Origin: Alphaproteobacteria bacterium
GTDB taxonomy: Bacteria > Pseudomonadota > Alphaproteobacteria > RF32 > CAG-239
DNA length: 15,747 nucleotides
Assembly (NCBI GenBank): GCA_017645485.1
Contig: JAGCOI010000071.1
Span: forward strand, 1 to 15,747
Reading direction: 5' to 3'
In this document: positions 13,360 through 15,747 of the stretch, piece by piece
How positions within the stretch are numbered: position 1 is the stretch's first letter
Layout of the letters: each line of letters opens with the position of its first letter
Translations under genes and position numbers: made by a program
The notes under the pieces: generated by a model
The model's input: the letters and a program-made list of their open reading frames with translations, nothing else
Told to the model about the DNA's origin: nothing
Database searches by the model: none

Positions 13360-14583
13360 TTAAAACTTATATTGGAAGTTCAAACCAAGCATATTGGAAT
13401 AGCTGTGATATTTTGCATCAACATCTGTTCCAGCCGAATCCAATGTACGTCCGTGCGTAAAGAACAAATGCGCATAACCGAAGTCAACTTGGTAATTTCC
13501 TTTAATATAGCTTGCGCCCAATGATGCCCAAACGCGGTCTGTATCAGGAATTCTGTTTGTACGATACACATTGTTGCGTGAAGGAGATTGGTCGTATGCA
13601 ACACCGGCACGGAGTGTCCAATTATCATTTAAGTAATAATCTTCACCCAAAGCCACATTCCAAGAATCTTTCCAACGATATTGAACGTCTAAATTTCCAA
13701 GCAATGATTGCGTTGTTTTACCCGGGAAAACACCGAAACGATGCCATAATGTATATTTCACGGTCGCTGTTGTTGCCCATTGTTCAGCCGTTTTGAAATA
13801 ACCGGATAAAATAATGCTTGCAGGCAACTCCGGATCCGAAGATGAATGGAATTTACCGTTCAAAGCAGGAATGGAATTTTCGATATAGTGCTTACCGCTT
13901 GTCTTTTGAATGCTCTTATGACGATATGATAAACCGACACGTGCATTTTCATTAAATTCATACATAGCACCGATATTAAATGTTCCGGTATAACCTTTCA
14001 CGCGAAAATCGCTGTAACCGCCTAAAGGCATATTAGATGTCAAAGCACCTGTAATACGACGGAAAATCGCACTCGCACCCAAAGACCAGTTATTGTTGAA
14101 TTTATATGCACCTGAGAAGTTAAAATCAATCACCTCAAGTTCCGATCTGCGGGGACCCGTTCCGCCTGCGCCGCCTGTTGCAACAAAGCTGTCATGTTTG
14201 TAACGCGTTGCCAAACCGAACGGAATGTAAACACCGGCACCTAAGAAAACTTTGTCATTTACATTGTATTGACCGAAAGCACTCGGCAACGGAATCATAA
14301 AGTCCATATCTGTTTTTTCACCTGCCAAAGCACCTTGACCGTGAACCTTAGAGCGAACTTGTGTTAAAGTTGTTCCGAGTTGAACACCTGATTTTTTGAC
14401 CAACGTCATACCTGCCGGATTATAAGCCAAAGCGGAATAGTCATTACCTGCAACACCGACACCGGCAAAAGAACGGCCCAAGTTCGTCACGGAATATTCG
14501 TTTAATTGATAACCTGCCGCATGTGCATTGGCTGCAGCCAAAGTCATGAGCGACACGGTCGCTAATTTATATATGTTTTTCAT
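13360..14583 (-). CDS. Outer-membrane beta-barrel transporter, OmpP1/FadL/TodX family
   Basis: A 407-residue outer-membrane protein of the family that carries long-chain fatty acids or other hydrophobic compounds across the outer membrane. A signal peptide covers residues 1-22, with cleavage after AHA. The mature N-terminus has the family's plug pattern and the NPAG motif at 55-58. The rest alternates polar and hydrophobic residues as beta strands do, with repeated GLSYRHKS- and GYFKTAEQW-like segments, and the protein ends in Phe (NFQYKF), the usual outer-membrane assembly signal. Length is slightly under the typical 420-450. AAGGAC lies 9 nt before the ATG. It is transcribed divergently from an HxlR-type regulator, which may control it, and ends in a strong terminator. 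The substrate is not evident. Confidence 0.9.
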   Translation of the reverse strand: MKNIYKLATVSLMTLAAANAHAAGYQLNEYSVTNLGRSFAGVGVAGNDYSALAYNPAGMTLVKKSGVQLGTTLTQVRSKVHGQGALAGEKTDMDFMIPLPSAFGQYNVNDKVFLGAGVYIPFGLATRYKHDSFVATGGAGGTGPRRSELEVIDFNFSGAYKFNNNWSLGASAIFRRITGALTSNMPLGGYSDFRVKGYTGTFNIGAMYEFNENARVGLSYRHKSIQKTSGKHYIENSIPALNGKFHSSSDPELPASIILSGYFKTAEQWATTATVKYTLWHRFGVFPGKTTQSLLGNLDVQYRWKDSWNVALGEDYYLNDNWTLRAGVAYDQSPSRNNVYRTNRIPDTDRVWASLGASYIKGNYQVDFGYAHLFFTHGRTLDSAGTDVDAKYHSYSNMLGLNFQYKF

Positions 14584-14656
14584 AAGTTTCTTGTCCTTAT
14601 TTGTTAGTAAATTGAAATAAAATTCTTGCCAAAGCTAGCATTTTGTTATAAAGGTG

Positions 14657-14672
14657 TAAAGTAGGCACTTTA
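14657..14672. promoter_or_regulatory. Inverted repeat TAAAGT-N4-ACTTTA, candidate HxlR-family operator
   Basis: Perfect 6-bp arms around AGGC lie in the 149-bp divergent region between the FadL-family gene and the HxlR-type regulator. A minus-strand -10-like TATAAC (14645-14650) lies just beside it without a recognisable -35, so a protein bound here would sit in the -35/spacer region of that promoter. On the plus strand TACAAT (14696-14701) is a possible -10 for the regulator. HxlR proteins bind short dyads as dimers and often autoregulate. Confidence 0.5.
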
Positions 14673-14732
14673 GAGACGGATAGTTTCTTAAAAGATACAA
14701 TTTTTTATTTTGAAGCATTACAGGAGAAAAAA

Positions 14733-15089
14733 ATGTCTGAATATCTTCCGGATAAATTGGCTGAAGTTACCGTTAAAATGCTCTGCGACAGATGGAAGGT
14801 TTTAATCATTCAAAATTTGCTTGACGGCACAAAGCGTTTCGGCGAACTTAAACGCGAGCTTGGCAATATCACGCAAAAGGTTTTAACTTCCAACCTGCGC
14901 CTGCTCGAAGAAAAAGGCATTTTGGTTCGCAAGGTTTATGCTCAAATCCCGCCTCGTGTCGACTATACCTTAACACAACTCGGTTATGAGTTAAAACCCG
15001 TCATCGATTCGATGATTGCTTGGGCGGAAGAATACCGTAAAAATATGGCAAAAGTTTTAAATATCAGCTTATCCGATTGTGCGCAATAG
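14733..15089 (+). CDS. HxlR-family winged-helix transcriptional regulator
   Basis: A 118-residue DNA-binding protein of the HxlR (DUF24/MarR-like) family. Visible features are the N-terminal Cys18 in MLCDRWKVLII, FGELKRELGNITQKVLTSNLRLLEEKGI covering the recognition helix, and RVDYTLTQLGYELKPVI for the wing and start of the dimerisation helix. Several relatives use the N-terminal cysteine to sense electrophiles or oxidants; Cys18 is in that position, and a second Cys lies near the end (SDCAQ). AGGAG precedes the ATG. It is divergent from the FadL-family gene, so control of that transporter plus autoregulation is the simplest guess. A plus-strand terminator follows. Confidence 0.9.
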   Translation: MSEYLPDKLAEVTVKMLCDRWKVLIIQNLLDGTKRFGELKRELGNITQKVLTSNLRLLEEKGILVRKVYAQIPPRVDYTLTQLGYELKPVIDSMIAWAEEYRKNMAKVLNISLSDCAQ

Positions 15090-15129
15090 TTGATTAAAGC
15101 ATTTTAAAGATAAAACACTCAATACGAAT

Positions 15130-15158
15130 AATCGATTTTTATCGGTTAATTTATTTTT
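15130..15158 (+). terminator. Intrinsic terminator of the HxlR-type gene
   Basis: AATCGAT pairs with ATCGGTT (7 bp with one U-G pair, TTTT loop, 15130-15147), followed by AATTTATTTTT. It lies about 40 bp after the stop codon. On the other strand the U-G pair becomes an A-C mismatch, so it works better in the plus direction. Confidence 0.6.
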
Positions 15159-15167
15159 GACGCCTGC

Positions 15168-15747
15168 TTATATGCATCTGACGCATGTTTCATGACAACC
15201 GTTTTCAATAACCGGATATCTGTCATCAAGTGTTTTACCTTCCGGACATGTACTGCCGATAATATACTTATCATCTTCAGGATCACACGTCTTTTGGCAA
15301 CATTCCGTTTCAGTGTCGTTTTTAGCATATTCAATACCGTTAACGCGTGCATCACATCTAACCAGCTTACGTGTTGTCACGCCTGCACTCGTACATGTAT
15401 CGCAATGTCCGTGTGTCGGACACTGACCGGCAATTTTATAATCGGTACAATCGTTCGGTTCACAAGATAAACCGTTTGCCGCGAGCGTATAGCCTTTATT
15501 ACAGCCTTGAATCTTGAAATATGTCTCACCACAGATTTTAAAAGGCGCAAAATGCGTACCGACAGCCTCATTAAAATCAATTTGTAAACTATCGTATTTT
15601 AACATGCTTAACCCGTCAATCGTCGGATCACAGTGTTGATATTTACCGTTACACCCTAAATCCCTATATACGGCGTGCGATGAGTTGTCTGTATCCGATA
15701 AAGCATACTTATACCCGTTCGGTCCGTCTTCTATACTACGCGGACAA
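15168..15747 (-). CDS. Cysteine-rich protein, C-terminal part (cut by window edge)
   Basis: The frame is open from the right edge to the stop at 15168, 192 codons visible; the start lies beyond the window. The first internal ATG, at 15605, is not the start because the frame continues upstream with the same composition. There are 18 cysteines in 192 residues, spaced as in disulfide-rich extracellular modules: GCNKGYTLAANGLSC, NDCTDY, GQCPTHGHCDTC, ECCQKTC and the ending GCHETCVRC. Glycine, asparagine and aspartate fill the loops. No enzyme motif was seen. Such proteins are usually secreted or on the cell surface; a signal peptide would be expected in the missing part. The spacing suggests an irregular tandem of small modules. 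Function unknown. Confidence 0.85.
   Translation of the reverse strand, partial: CPRSIEDGPNGYKYALSDTDNSSHAVYRDLGCNGKYQHCDPTIDGLSMLKYDSLQIDFNEAVGTHFAPFKICGETYFKIQGCNKGYTLAANGLSCEPNDCTDYKIAGQCPTHGHCDTCTSAGVTTRKLVRCDARVNGIEYAKNDTETECCQKTCDPEDDKYIIGSTCPEGKTLDDRYPVIENGCHETCVRCI

Noticed and set aside
14604..14632. TTGGCA, 17-nt spacer, TACTAA as a promoter for the FadL-type gene
   Set aside because: The transcription start would fall on the ribosome-binding site AAGGAC, leaving almost no leader, and the -10 is poor.
15168..15605. Treating the Cys-rich frame as a complete gene starting at ATG 15605
   Set aside because: The frame stays open to the right edge with the same cysteine pattern, and no ribosome-binding site precedes 15605.

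Overview
The window is an AT-rich piece of a Gram-negative bacterial chromosome. Three things suggest a fermentative, probably gut-associated alphaproteobacterium: ribosomal protein S9 has a long N-terminal extension, there is an OmpP1/FadL-type outer-membrane barrel, and a fermentative AdhE sits beside a cysteine-rich surface-type protein. The lineage call is inference; no rRNA gene is present.

Positions 1-2360 (minus strand) are accessory. Two paralogous genes share a promoter, a perfect 14-bp palindrome at the predicted transcription start and the first 80 residues (64 of 80 identical), then diverge completely. The complete copy (1373-2185) is followed by a 207-residue membrane protein with its own promoter-like region. 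The second copy is cut by the left edge. The layout, a constant head with variable tails and a small membrane partner, resembles a polymorphic effector/partner locus, but neither tail nor partner was recognised. Positions 2368-3460 hold the housekeeping rplM-rpsI operon with a strong promoter and an intrinsic terminator.

Positions 3480-9021 (plus strand) are a surface-glycan cassette: a rhamnan-synthesis-F-type protein, a polytopic GT-C-like membrane protein, a nucleotide-sugar dehydrogenase, an NAD-dependent epimerase/dehydratase and a GT2 polyprenyl-phosphate-sugar-synthase-like enzyme. The last four are tightly packed (4-nt overlap, 1-nt gap, 0-nt gap). A coherent reading is that the dehydrogenase and epimerase make an activated uronic-acid-type sugar, the GT2 loads a sugar onto a lipid carrier, and the GT-C protein transfers it outside the membrane.

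Positions 9128-12708 hold adhE (plus) and a divergent gpsA-like gene (minus), tail to tail with 5 bp between them. Leftward of 13360 come an unrecognised 119-residue protein and two good intrinsic terminators. A FadL-family barrel (minus) and an HxlR-family regulator (plus) are divergently arranged around a shared 149-bp region with a 6-4-6 inverted repeat. The right edge carries the 3' end of a cysteine-rich protein (18 Cys in 192 visible residues). No tRNA, rRNA, CRISPR array or insertion sequence was seen.
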